Both the position numbers and the translations under genes were made by a program. The notes beneath the pieces were generated by a model that had not been told where the DNA came from, made no database searches, and saw only the letters and a list, made by a program, of their open reading frames with translations. Source: Salinicoccus sp. Bachu38 (lineage in GTDB: Bacteria; Bacillota; Bacilli; Staphylococcales; Salinicoccaceae). From it: a stretch of DNA of 64,000 nt. How positions within the stretch are numbered: position 1 is the stretch's first letter; each line of letters opens with the position of its first letter. The stretch lies in the NCBI RefSeq assembly GCF_038561955.2, contig NZ_CP138333.2, positions 744,001-808,000 of the forward strand. The letters run 5' to 3'. This document shows, one piece after another, positions 17,352-25,150 of this stretch.

Positions 17352-19121
17352 ATGATGGAAGTAATAGCTGTATACATAGGATTATTTAAGGGGATAGAAG
17401 GTCAACTCTTCAACTTCAGTAAGCATTATAAGGTAGAAAGAAAGAGTGACACTTTCAAAATCAGCAATAAAGAAAATGAAAATACTATTGATAACAAAAC
17501 TCTTATTATTGGGAAGAATGGGTCAGGTAAGACTACTATATTAGAAGCATTGGATATATCTAAAGAAATATATTATTATCATGAAGATATAATAGTTTTT
17601 GTGAGTTCAGAAAAAGAAATATACGGTGTTTATTCAAGTAATAATCCCCCTTCCGTTAGTAATGACTTAAAAATGTTAGATAAAAGTGAAAATCTTGCAA
17701 ATGGTAAAAGGATAGTTCTCAATATAGCGAATTCGAATGAGGTTTTGAAGTTCACTAAGATTGGAGAAGCTATCTATGAAGAAGAAAAATATAAAAAAAG
17801 CTTATTGAATATCACTAAAATTTCTGGTGACATTCAATCCACTGATTCAATTCAAGAAATTAAAATTATTGAAAGATTAGATAAGGACAGAGACTTGTTT
17901 GATGAATTTATAAATATCCCTGAAGCCTTAGAATTGAATATAGAAGTTTTTGGTTCTTTTACGCTAGGAGAGCGTGAACAAGGTAGAGAGGAGATTCAGA
18001 AAGGATATTTCAAAAGAGGCCATCCTCCTTTCTTTAACAATTCAGGAGAAAAGCGTGCTAAGTTCAAAAATTTACCTAGTAATCAAAGGTTGATTTATTT
18101 ATGGGACCATCGGATTTTGTATAATATAATATGGCAGTCAAAAAAGTTCAACCTGACTAATAATGACAAAATGTTCAAGAGTTTAGATGGTATTTCTTCT
18201 CTTTATGAAAAAATAGACTTTAAAAAATATGATTATGAATTTGATTTATTAGTTTCTAAATTAAGGGAAGAATTTGAGGATAATAAAACTTATAAATTCT
18301 TAAAGATGGAAGCTAAATTATCAAATAGCGTTAAGTATAGCTTTGAGGAAGTATTGGAAAAGTATAAACATGTCAGAGATATTATTAAACAAATAGATAA
18401 TATTAAAGGAAATGATAGAAGACTTTTGTTCTCTTTCTCCTATGCTGAAGAGATAGCAGATGCTTTACAAGATCTAGTAAAGGCTGACAGTAGGGGTATA
18501 ATAAATAATATTTTTACAGAATACCTAGAGATAAAAAATAACATCCAATCTACAGGGATGAAAAAAGTTTTAAAAATGTTTATATCTATAGAAGAAAGTA
18601 TAAAAGATAATTCTGTTATTTTACTCGATGAGATAGATGCATTTCTTTACCCAGAATTAAGTAGGAGGTTCATGTACATACTTTATGATTTTTTCAAAGA
18701 GGATAAACTTGCCGAGAAGCAGTTAATTCTTACTTCTCATTCACCATTTATTTTGAGTGATTTTTTTGAAGATCAAGTTATAAAATTAAAAAGTTTGAAT
18801 GATGAAAATTCGAACAGAGAACCTGCGATTGAAGAAATCAAAAGTAAATATTTCGCTTCAAACTTTAATGAAATACTTTCAGAGGTTTTTATTTTGGAAG
18901 GACTCGTAGGTGAGTATTCTGAAAGTATAATTAGAAATATAGAAGAGTATTCTCCTGTAAAAAAGATGTTCGTAATAAATAGTGTATCAGATCCAATGAT
19001 TAAAAGTGTCTTGAGGAAAAAGTATATAGATAGTATTGAAAAAGAAGATATAATGAATATGTCTTCTACAGAAATCGATAATATACAAAAATGGATTAAT
19101 CAAAGAAGAAAAGGTGAATGA
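17352..19121 (+). CDS. Septu-like defence ATPase (PtuA-like, AAA15/21)
   Basis: A 589-residue ABC/SMC-like ATPase of the OLD/AAA15 type without a transport domain. Walker A is GKNGSGKT at residues 54-61. Walker B is SVILLDEIDAFLYPE at about 421-435. The switch region LTSHSPFILSDF follows at about 460-471. The middle is a long helical insertion. It is immediately followed by an HNH nuclease gene; this order and pairing is that of Septu (PtuA-PtuB) anti-phage systems. Codon use is strongly A/T-rich, unlike the GC-balanced neighbours, which indicates transfer. Start ATG 17352 or 17355 after AGGGGGAT. A retron-linked PtuAB is unlikely because no reverse transcriptase is present. Confidence 0.75.
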   Translation: MMEVIAVYIGLFKGIEGQLFNFSKHYKVERKSDTFKISNKENENTIDNKTLIIGKNGSGKTTILEALDISKEIYYYHEDIIVFVSSEKEIYGVYSSNNPPSVSNDLKMLDKSENLANGKRIVLNIANSNEVLKFTKIGEAIYEEEKYKKSLLNITKISGDIQSTDSIQEIKIIERLDKDRDLFDEFINIPEALELNIEVFGSFTLGEREQGREEIQKGYFKRGHPPFFNNSGEKRAKFKNLPSNQRLIYLWDHRILYNIIWQSKKFNLTNNDKMFKSLDGISSLYEKIDFKKYDYEFDLLVSKLREEFEDNKTYKFLKMEAKLSNSVKYSFEEVLEKYKHVRDIIKQIDNIKGNDRRLLFSFSYAEEIADALQDLVKADSRGIINNIFTEYLEIKNNIQSTGMKKVLKMFISIEESIKDNSVILLDEIDAFLYPELSRRFMYILYDFFKEDKLAEKQLILTSHSPFILSDFFEDQVIKLKSLNDENSNREPAIEEIKSKYFASNFNEILSEVFILEGLVGEYSESIIRNIEEYSPVKKMFVINSVSDPMIKSVLRKKYIDSIEKEDIMNMSSTEIDNIQKWINQRRKGE

Positions 19122-20144
19122 ATGATACATATCCAAATATCAAATGAACAGTTAAACAGATGTAAAGAAGTTTATTTTGAATGGATAGAGAAAATTTTTG
19201 AAAAGCAAGGAAACAAATTGCAAATAAGTAATCTAATTGACTATTTTAACCTTAAAATACCCAGAAAAAGCGAGTACGACTTAACTAATAAAGTACGCAC
19301 AGTTGAATTTTTGAAAAGCAATAAAAATGAAATCCTTAACATTGCATTTAATAAAGACTTAGAAGCAGCTAACTCTTTACAAAGACAGAATGGGGCAGCC
19401 CAAACTAGCGAAGGTGAAAATTATATTCCGCGAAACCGGTCCTCGAGAATATATTTTGGTGAAACTTTATATAATAAATTGAGATCCAGCACAATACCTT
19501 ATCAATTATATAAAGAAATTTTAGGTATCAATGTGTGTCCTTATTGCAATAAGAATTCACTAGAATACATTGAATATACTAGCGAAGAGACAGGTGAAAT
19601 TACTGGTAAAATTAGTAGAATAGATATTGATCATATCAAACCAAAAAGTGATTTTAGCAATTTAACTATACATTTCTATAATTTAATGCCATGTTGTCAT
19701 ACTTGTAATTTAACTAAACTTGCAAATTCCTATCCCTCTCTATTTGAGGAGAATGAAGGAAGATTCCTATTTAAATTTGATTTTAGTAAAATGAGTTATG
19801 AGGCTATTATTCAGGCGCACCTTAGTGATAATCTCAATATAAAAATTGAAGGCCTAAATGACGACCTTTTAAAATTAGAGAAACGCTATAATAGCGATAA
19901 AGGCAAGATTAAAAGTGTTCTTAAAAGAAGATATTGGTACAATGAGCACTATCTGAAGCTCATAGAAAAAACTCTTGATGAAGCAGGATTGAGTGAATAT
20001 AACTCATCAGAATTAAGACAGTTGGATATACATGAATTGTTAGAATTACATTTAAGTGAAAAAGATTACCTGACTACTCCTTACTCAAAAATGACTAAAG
20101 ATTTACTTAATGATATGGATGATATTATGCAGGCTTACCAATGA
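19122..20144 (+). CDS. Septu-like HNH endonuclease (PtuB-like)
   Basis: A 340-residue protein with a central HNH nuclease. Zinc cysteines are CPYC at 139-142 and CCHTC at 191-195. The catalytic core is RIDIDHIKPKS (His171) followed by Asn187 and the C-terminal NLTKL. N- and C-terminal helical regions probably contact the ATPase. Its ATG directly follows the stop of the ATPase gene (TGAATG), so the two are translated together. In Septu systems the ATPase controls the nuclease, which cuts nucleic acid on phage infection. That role here is inferred from pairing and motifs. Base composition is as A/T-rich as that of its partner. Confidence 0.78.
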   Translation: MIHIQISNEQLNRCKEVYFEWIEKIFEKQGNKLQISNLIDYFNLKIPRKSEYDLTNKVRTVEFLKSNKNEILNIAFNKDLEAANSLQRQNGAAQTSEGENYIPRNRSSRIYFGETLYNKLRSSTIPYQLYKEILGINVCPYCNKNSLEYIEYTSEETGEITGKISRIDIDHIKPKSDFSNLTIHFYNLMPCCHTCNLTKLANSYPSLFEENEGRFLFKFDFSKMSYEAIIQAHLSDNLNIKIEGLNDDLLKLEKRYNSDKGKIKSVLKRRYWYNEHYLKLIEKTLDEAGLSEYNSSELRQLDIHELLELHLSEKDYLTTPYSKMTKDLLNDMDDIMQAYQ

Positions 20145-20202
20145 GTTCAATACTTGCGATTTAACACAAAAAGAGAGGTAACCATTATATTCTCCTATAG
20201 TG

Positions 20203-20301
20203 AAGTACAGGGAAAGATATGACGCATTCTAAGAACGCTTCTGCAACTGGGATGATGGCAGGGCGTCGGAGAAGGTAGTGGAAGCATTTTTTAAGGAGTA
20301 G
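20203..20301 (+). pseudogene. Decayed 3' fragment of a second TagF-like gene
   Basis: These 99 bases align without gaps to the last 99 bases of the teichoic polymerase gene (17113-17211), with about 84 matches. The reading frame is kept (KYRERYDAF, stop, ERFCNWDDGRASEKVVEAFFKE) except for one internal TAA. Homology starts abruptly at 20203, right where the A/T-rich defence insert ends. It is therefore either the remnant of a former tandem paralogue or a target duplication made when the insert arrived. There is no start codon or ribosome-binding site. Confidence 0.88.
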
Positions 20302-20304
20302 TAG

Positions 20305-20345
20305 AAAGGCAGGGGGTATCTGACGATATCTCCTGCCTTATTTTT
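20305..20345 (+). terminator. Rho-independent terminator after the TagF-like remnant
   Basis: Stem AAGGCAGG / CCTGCCTT followed by ATTTTT. It was probably the terminator of the lost gene and may now end the defence operon. Confidence 0.85.
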
Positions 20346-20424
20346 AATGGGCCGTACTCCATTAACAGATTTATTACACCCGGATTACTGTTTGATGACA
20401 ATTAGAGCCAGATCGATTTTCCAT

Positions 20425-20449
20425 GTTTTATGATATTTATGCGGGGTAT
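20425..20449 (+). promoter_or_regulatory. Sigma-B promoter for the GlsB-like gene
   Basis: GTTTTA, 13-base spacer, GGGTAT: five of six plus six of six matches to the sigma-B consensus with ideal spacing. It lies 53 bases before the start of the gene at 20503. Confidence 0.85.
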
Positions 20450-20502
20450 CTGACTTATGTATTCAGTTATGATAATAAAAAGATTGTACGGAGGTTTTAT
20501 TA

Positions 20503-20763
20503 ATGGGTTGGATTATTACATTGATCGTAGGCGGCATCATCGGATGGCTCGCCGGTCTTATTCTCGGAAAAGATGTGCCATTCGGCATCATCGGTAACAT
20601 CATCGCAGGACTTGTAGGTGCTGCAATTGCGAACGCAATCGGACTCAGTTTCGGTCCCGAAGTCGGCGGCGTCAGCATCATCGGTGGACTATTAGGTGCC
20701 ATCATACTGATTCTGATCGTATCCTTCATCATGAAGGCGCTCGGCGGCAACGATAGAGCATAA
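20503..20763 (+). CDS. GlsB/YeaQ/YmgE family stress-response membrane protein
   Basis: An 86-residue protein with three glycine-rich membrane segments (GWIITLIVGGIIGWLAGLILG, FGIIGNIIAGLVGAAIANAIG, SIIGGLLGAIILILIVSFIMK). These match the transglycosylase-associated/GlsB family of small stress-induced membrane proteins. ATG follows GGAGG. The sigma-B promoter upstream explains stress control. The molecular role of the family is unknown. Confidence 0.9.
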   Translation: MGWIITLIVGGIIGWLAGLILGKDVPFGIIGNIIAGLVGAAIANAIGLSFGPEVGGVSIIGGLLGAIILILIVSFIMKALGGNDRA

Positions 20764-20773
20764 ACGAAGATAT

Positions 20774-20803
20774 AGGTCATTCCCATGGGGAGTGGCCTTT
20801 TAT
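20774..20803 (+). terminator. Rho-independent terminator after the GlsB-like gene
   Basis: Stem AGGTCATTCC / GGAGTGGCCT, using G-U pairs, followed by TTTTATT. Confidence 0.75.
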
Positions 20804-20845
20804 TGTGCTTGAAGAAAGAGTATCTGATGCAGCAGCATCACTGCT

Positions 20846-21745
20846 TCAAGATGGATGACGGTACCAGGACGGCATGACCGACTGCATGTCATCATGCCAG
20901 CCCAGAACTTCACGTGCCTGCTTCATGAAAATTTCAATCTGTGCCCGGCCGAAAGGGATGCCCCAGGGAAGAGAAGAAAGTGTGTTGGCACAGATATAGA
21001 GAAGGAGCAGCTGCCAGAAATCGTCAGGAACGCCGTTCTTGAAATATCCATCAACCTGGCCCGAGGCGAAAGCCGGGCTCACCTGGGCGCTCCAGACGAT
21101 CCGGTTGAATTCCTCCCAAGGCTCCCCTATGTCGTGACGGTTGAAATCTATGATGTGGAAGCCATGATCAGCATCGATGATCATATTGCCGACATGGTAA
21201 TCCCCATGATGGAGAACCTGTCTACGATTCTTGAGAAGATGACGGTGCGTTTCTATATATTCAAGGAACAGGTGCCCCTTTTCATATTTATAGTCACATT
21301 CATTATACATACTTATTTTCCGGTGTATTTTTCTTGTTGCCTTTGATTCCCAGGTTTCTTCAGGCTGTTCCAAGTTGATCTGATGCATCTTCCATAAATT
21401 TTTTCCTGCTTCGACACCCAACTTGTACTGCTCCGCTTCAGGCAGGCGGGGAAGTCTGTCTGTTGCCTCGTCCCCTTCAATCCATTCGAGCAGAAGATAG
21501 TAGTGGCAGTCTGTTTCTCCATGTGCAATCGGCTTCTGTACAGGGATGCCTGCTGCAAAGCATTTTTGAATCAAGTCATACTCCCTCATTTTCTTATCTT
21601 TCTGATCGAGGTCACTCAGGCGTATCAGATACTTTCTATTCTCATCATCTCTCAGGATGTACTTGGAGTCATTTGACCAGCCTTTATCCAGCTTTTCTAT
21701 ATGTGTAATGGTGAGATGCGGGAACATTTTATTGAATGTGTGCAT
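20846..21745 (-). CDS. APH-family phosphotransferase
   Basis: A 299-residue kinase-like protein of the aminoglycoside phosphotransferase/choline kinase superfamily. The catalytic loop is VLHHGDYHVGNMI and the metal-binding DFG-equivalent is FHIIDFNRHDIGEPWEEF. The N-terminal lobe holds GWSNDSKYIL and the nucleotide-contact LLLEWIEGD hinge. Many such genes in Bacillales are not antibiotic-resistance enzymes but kinases of unknown small molecules, so no resistance is inferred. ATG follows GAGGAGC. It is a single minus-strand gene, divergent from cutC. Confidence 0.85.
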   Translation of the reverse strand: MHTFNKMFPHLTITHIEKLDKGWSNDSKYILRDDENRKYLIRLSDLDQKDKKMREYDLIQKCFAAGIPVQKPIAHGETDCHYYLLLEWIEGDEATDRLPRLPEAEQYKLGVEAGKNLWKMHQINLEQPEETWESKATRKIHRKISMYNECDYKYEKGHLFLEYIETHRHLLKNRRQVLHHGDYHVGNMIIDADHGFHIIDFNRHDIGEPWEEFNRIVWSAQVSPAFASGQVDGYFKNGVPDDFWQLLLLYICANTLSSLPWGIPFGRAQIEIFMKQAREVLGWHDDMQSVMPSWYRHPS

Positions 21746-21880
21746 AATAGCTCCTCATGGTAAAAAATTTGTAGCTTTACTATAAAAACTGCTTCTTGAA
21801 ACTTAGTATGGATATTTCATCTTACTAACGATTATACTCTATGTATGTGCAAGTCATAAACGTTATATGGAGGTGACGGT

Positions 21881-22564
21881 ATGATTATAGAAGGTATCGC
21901 AACAAACATACAGGACATTCACGACCTGAATCGGTTTGGTGCAGACAGGGTCGAACTCTGTGGGGAGATGGAGAAGGATGGCCTTACCCCTGAAATGAAC
22001 CTGGTGGAAGAAGCGGTGAAGGTATCGGACATTCCAATCAATGTCATGATCAGACCCCATGATGATTCATTCCATTATACTGATGAGGAAATTCAACAGA
22101 TGGCGGAGCAAATAGAGGAAGTAGGAAGCTATGGTGCAAACGGCATCGTCATTGGTGTACTGACAGAAGATGGGCACATTGATGTCCGCGCCTTGGACAA
22201 ATTCATTTCGGTTTGTGGAGGGATGGATATCACATTCCATAAGGCGTTCGATGCATTGGAAGATCAGTCTGAAGGGCTGGATGTACTTCTTGAATATCCA
22301 GAGGTTAGGACCATACTCACTTCAGGCGGTCCTGGAGGGGTCACTGATAACTTTGAGAACCTGCAGAAACTGATGAAGGGGGCAGGTATTCATATGAACA
22401 TCATGCCTGGCGGAGGACTCAGTACGGAAAATGTCACTGAAGTGGTTGATGGGCTGAACCCGGACAGTCTTCATTTCGGTACGGGCATCAGAATTGGCAA
22501 GTCCTATGATGAGGGGATTTCCAAGGAGAAGATCGAGTTCATCAGGAGTGTGGTACATAAATAA
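21881..22564 (+). CDS. cutC: CutC-family protein (copper homeostasis)
   Basis: A 227-residue CutC TIM-barrel protein. Conserved elements are FGADRVELCGEMEKDGLTPE, NVMIRPHDDSFHYTDEE, ANGIVIGVLTEDGHID, TFHKAFDAL, ILTSGGP and IMPGGGLSTENV. CutC was linked genetically to copper tolerance in E. coli, but the direct biochemical role is disputed. The ATG follows TGGAGGTGA. It is a single gene, convergent with the M24 hydrolase gene across a strong terminator. The 251 bases between them show nothing else convincing. Confidence 0.88.
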   Translation: MIIEGIATNIQDIHDLNRFGADRVELCGEMEKDGLTPEMNLVEEAVKVSDIPINVMIRPHDDSFHYTDEEIQQMAEQIEEVGSYGANGIVIGVLTEDGHIDVRALDKFISVCGGMDITFHKAFDALEDQSEGLDVLLEYPEVRTILTSGGPGGVTDNFENLQKLMKGAGIHMNIMPGGGLSTENVTEVVDGLNPDSLHFGTGIRIGKSYDEGISKEKIEFIRSVVHK

Positions 22565-22778
22565 GAGTTTGTTCCGTACTAATATTACAGGATGGCGTTA
22601 ACTTCGTGTGGAGTACCTTTGTGAATAATAGAGATGTTTCTAAAATTGAGCTTACTATGGGTTAGTGGCGCAAATAATTTTTAATTGGATGCTTGAACCT
22701 TTTGCAGGATTTATAGTTTTGCTGATTATCCCATTAGGAAAAGTTCAGTATTGAACGTTTCGTTGAGTTGTGAAAACA

Positions 22779-22817
22779 ATAAGTCTCAGTCCTTTACGGA
22801 CTGAGACTTATTGTTTC
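22779..22817. terminator. Bidirectional rho-independent terminator
   Basis: A 15-base perfect stem AATAAGTCTCAGTCC / GGACTGAGACTTATT between convergent cutC and the M24 hydrolase gene. Confidence 0.92.
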
Positions 22818-23949
22818 ATTTAATTATTAAACTATCTATATCTCTCGGATATTCTGTAATCAGCTCGGTACCATTTTCTTTGAGAACAACGGTATCTGAA
22901 TGTCTGAATCCACCGACATCCGGAATATAGATCCCTGGTTCAATGCAGAACACCATGCCGGCTTCCAACATCAAATCATTATCGAATCTTAAAGAAGGTT
23001 CTTCGTGAACACCTATACCAATTCCATGTCCTGTTCTATGGACAACATACTCTTCAAGACCTGCCTCTTTAATAACCTCCAATGCCTTTTGATTTACCTC
23101 TTTAGCTGTAACCCCCACTTTAATGAAATCCAATGCTGCTTTTTGAGCGGCTACCATTACATTGAAGACTTCTCTTTGACGATCTGTAGGATCTCCAATG
23201 AAGAAAGTGCGTTCACATTCTGCTCGATATCCATTGAGTCCGACTTGACGACTGTGTATGATGATATCCTGGGAACGGAGCTTTCTTGTGTTCGAGAAGA
23301 CATGGGGCATGTTTGTTCTTTCCAAACCGGAAGGGGACATTACGAAATAATCTAGTGTAGAATCAGGGAAATGTTTCGGTATTTCCTTGAACAGGTATTC
23401 ATTGCCATAGTAGTCGATTTCAAGTTCGGTCTTATTCTCCCCCGCATTTTCAATGGTATGTTTTAACGCATTACTGACAAGTTGACCCGAATGTGTAATC
23501 ATATCGATCTCTTCCTTGCTCTTTATGGCTCGCATTGCAGTGATATCTTCTTGAATATTCTTTATTTCAGCATTCTCGTCTTTCAGCATCAATGTGATTT
23601 CAGTGGGCAGAGCATTATATTCAACGCCTACCGTACTTCCAGATTTTAATGTAGAGAGCACTGCTTTCACTTGTTCATGGTAGGAAGTCTCTCCTTCTTT
23701 GCCTTCAACCTCATGATAAACATAAAGCTGGTCTATATCTGTTTTTTCTTTCGCATGTTCTTCCTCCAAAGCAGGGATGATGAGGCTTTCTTCGTCTTTT
23801 CCTATAATCAGGAGTATTGGCCGGGAATATGTGATGGCTTTAAGTCCACTGAAGTAATATTGATTCTCGAAGTTGGATATCAGCGCAACATCCAAGTTTT
23901 TATTCTTCATTATAGACTTCAATTCATCCGATCTTGACTTGGTCTTCAT
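22816..23949 (-). CDS. M24-family pita-bread hydrolase with atypical metal site (creatinase/prolidase-like)
   Basis: A 377-residue two-domain protein of the creatinase/prolidase (M24B) family: N-terminal creatinase domain to about 130, pita-bread domain after. Conserved are His307/His309 in VVHRTGHGIGIGVHEEP, His315 and Glu337 (FCIEPGIYIP). The two Asp metal ligands are replaced (His232 and Glu244 in IIIHSRQ...RAECERT) and the last Glu is Ser351 (GFRHSDTVV). This fits metal-independent members such as creatinase better than true Xaa-Pro dipeptidases. Its start lies inside the end of the upstream amidohydrolase gene (26-base overlap), so it belongs to that operon. Confidence 0.8.
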   Translation of the reverse strand: MKTKSRSDELKSIMKNKNLDVALISNFENQYYFSGLKAITYSRPILLIIGKDEESLIIPALEEEHAKEKTDIDQLYVYHEVEGKEGETSYHEQVKAVLSTLKSGSTVGVEYNALPTEITLMLKDENAEIKNIQEDITAMRAIKSKEEIDMITHSGQLVSNALKHTIENAGENKTELEIDYYGNEYLFKEIPKHFPDSTLDYFVMSPSGLERTNMPHVFSNTRKLRSQDIIIHSRQVGLNGYRAECERTFFIGDPTDRQREVFNVMVAAQKAALDFIKVGVTAKEVNQKALEVIKEAGLEEYVVHRTGHGIGIGVHEEPSLRFDNDLMLEAGMVFCIEPGIYIPDVGGFRHSDTVVLKENGTELITEYPRDIDSLIIK

Positions 23950-25129
23950 GATGCTCCACTCCTTGTCTTATGAGTTTTCCTTTGGCGAACACGCTTTTTA
24001 CGCCTTCAATATATTCCAGGTCATTCAATGGGTTATTTTCCAATAAGACGAGATCTGCATCGTACCCTTCCTTCAACATGCCAACCTTCTTATCCAGAAT
24101 GCGTCCCGCATTGACTGTCGCCGTCTTCAGGGTTTCTGTCGTATTCTGGATTGTTTCATGCATCGCATAGAGTTCATCTTGCAGCGCATGATGGCTTACT
24201 CCTGGAGAACCAGCATCTGAACCAGCACCAATCAGAATGTCTCGGCGATGATACTTTTTAAAAGCTGAATCATGTATTTTTACAATATCTATAGCCTTAT
24301 TTTTTGCATACTCCGGTATGCCTGACTGATTGGCGACCTGCCTATACACATAGAGTGTAGGGTGCCAGGACACACCATGCTGTTCCATCAGGGAAATGAG
24401 TTCATCATCCATGTAATGACCATGTTCAATCGTATCAACACCTGCTAAAATTGAATTTCTGATGCCTTCACGACCTATTGCATGGGAGGCGACTTTCAAT
24501 CCAAACTTATGAGCTTCTTCACAAATAACTGCGAGTTCTGCCAATCCTAGTTCAGAGTTGCCCACATCTTCTCCTTCTGTTCGGCCATAGACACCGCCTG
24601 TGGCACTGACTTTTATGACAGTGGCCCCTTTATAAATCTGTTCCCGCACGCCTTTCAATGCTTCGTCCGTACCATCTACAAACCTTGCCCAGAATGGATC
24701 GTGCCCACCCGTCATGGTCAGGGTCTTTCCGCAGGCGATGATATCCGGACCTTCAATCAGCCCGCGTCTGACTGCTTTTGCGACATGTAATGAAATATCA
24801 TCTATGGAGCCGATGTCACGGACAGTGGTGATGCCATGATTGAGATAATGCCTAGCATTGGCGACAGCACGTATCAGCATCTGTTCATATCCTTCCGCTT
24901 CTGTCATCTGCACCGGATTGATGGAGCCGTCCCACATCATATGCACGTGAAGATCTATGAGACCTGGAATAAGATAATTCTCCTTTCCATCGATTACTTC
25001 GTCGCCAACTTTATTGCTCTCTGGCTGTATGGATGTAATTTCCCCATTTTCCATCCATAGTTCGTATCCTTCCAGCACTTCCAAATCTTCACCAACAAGC
25101 ATTTTAGCATTACGAATAACTGCTGCCAT
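23924..25129 (-). CDS. Metal-dependent amidohydrolase (Xaa-Pro/Xaa-Arg dipeptidase-like clade)
   Basis: A 401-residue amidohydrolase of the imidazolonepropionase-like/Cc2672 clade. Metal and catalytic positions are visible: GLIDLHVHMMWDG (HxH), VIKVSATGG (bridging Lys), VASHAIGREGI (His), TIEHGHYMDDEL (His) and IGAGSDAGSPG (Asp). Clade members hydrolyse dipeptides, N-acylated amino acids or organophosphate-like esters. The substrate here is unknown. A strong AAAGGAGGAT ribosome-binding site precedes the ATG. It lies between the symporter and the M24 gene and is one of two related amidohydrolases in this operon. Confidence 0.85.
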   Translation of the reverse strand: MAAVIRNAKMLVGEDLEVLEGYELWMENGEITSIQPESNKVGDEVIDGKENYLIPGLIDLHVHMMWDGSINPVQMTEAEGYEQMLIRAVANARHYLNHGITTVRDIGSIDDISLHVAKAVRRGLIEGPDIIACGKTLTMTGGHDPFWARFVDGTDEALKGVREQIYKGATVIKVSATGGVYGRTEGEDVGNSELGLAELAVICEEAHKFGLKVASHAIGREGIRNSILAGVDTIEHGHYMDDELISLMEQHGVSWHPTLYVYRQVANQSGIPEYAKNKAIDIVKIHDSAFKKYHRRDILIGAGSDAGSPGVSHHALQDELYAMHETIQNTTETLKTATVNAGRILDKKVGMLKEGYDADLVLLENNPLNDLEYIEGVKSVFAKGKLIRQGVEHHEDQVKIG

Positions 25130-25150
25130 TTGTATCCTCCTTTTATCTGG

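Noticed and set aside
17352-20144. Retron or restriction-modification system
   Set aside because: No reverse transcriptase, methyltransferase or specificity subunit is present; the ATPase-HNH pair alone fits Septu.
20846-21745. Aminoglycoside resistance gene
   Set aside because: Only the generic APH kinase motifs are visible; most chromosomal members in Bacillales are not resistance enzymes.
22665-22754. 29-codon hydrophobic frame (GTG start) between cutC and the M24 gene
   Set aside because: It could be a membrane-peptide relic, but there is no convincing ribosome-binding site and the segment is short.
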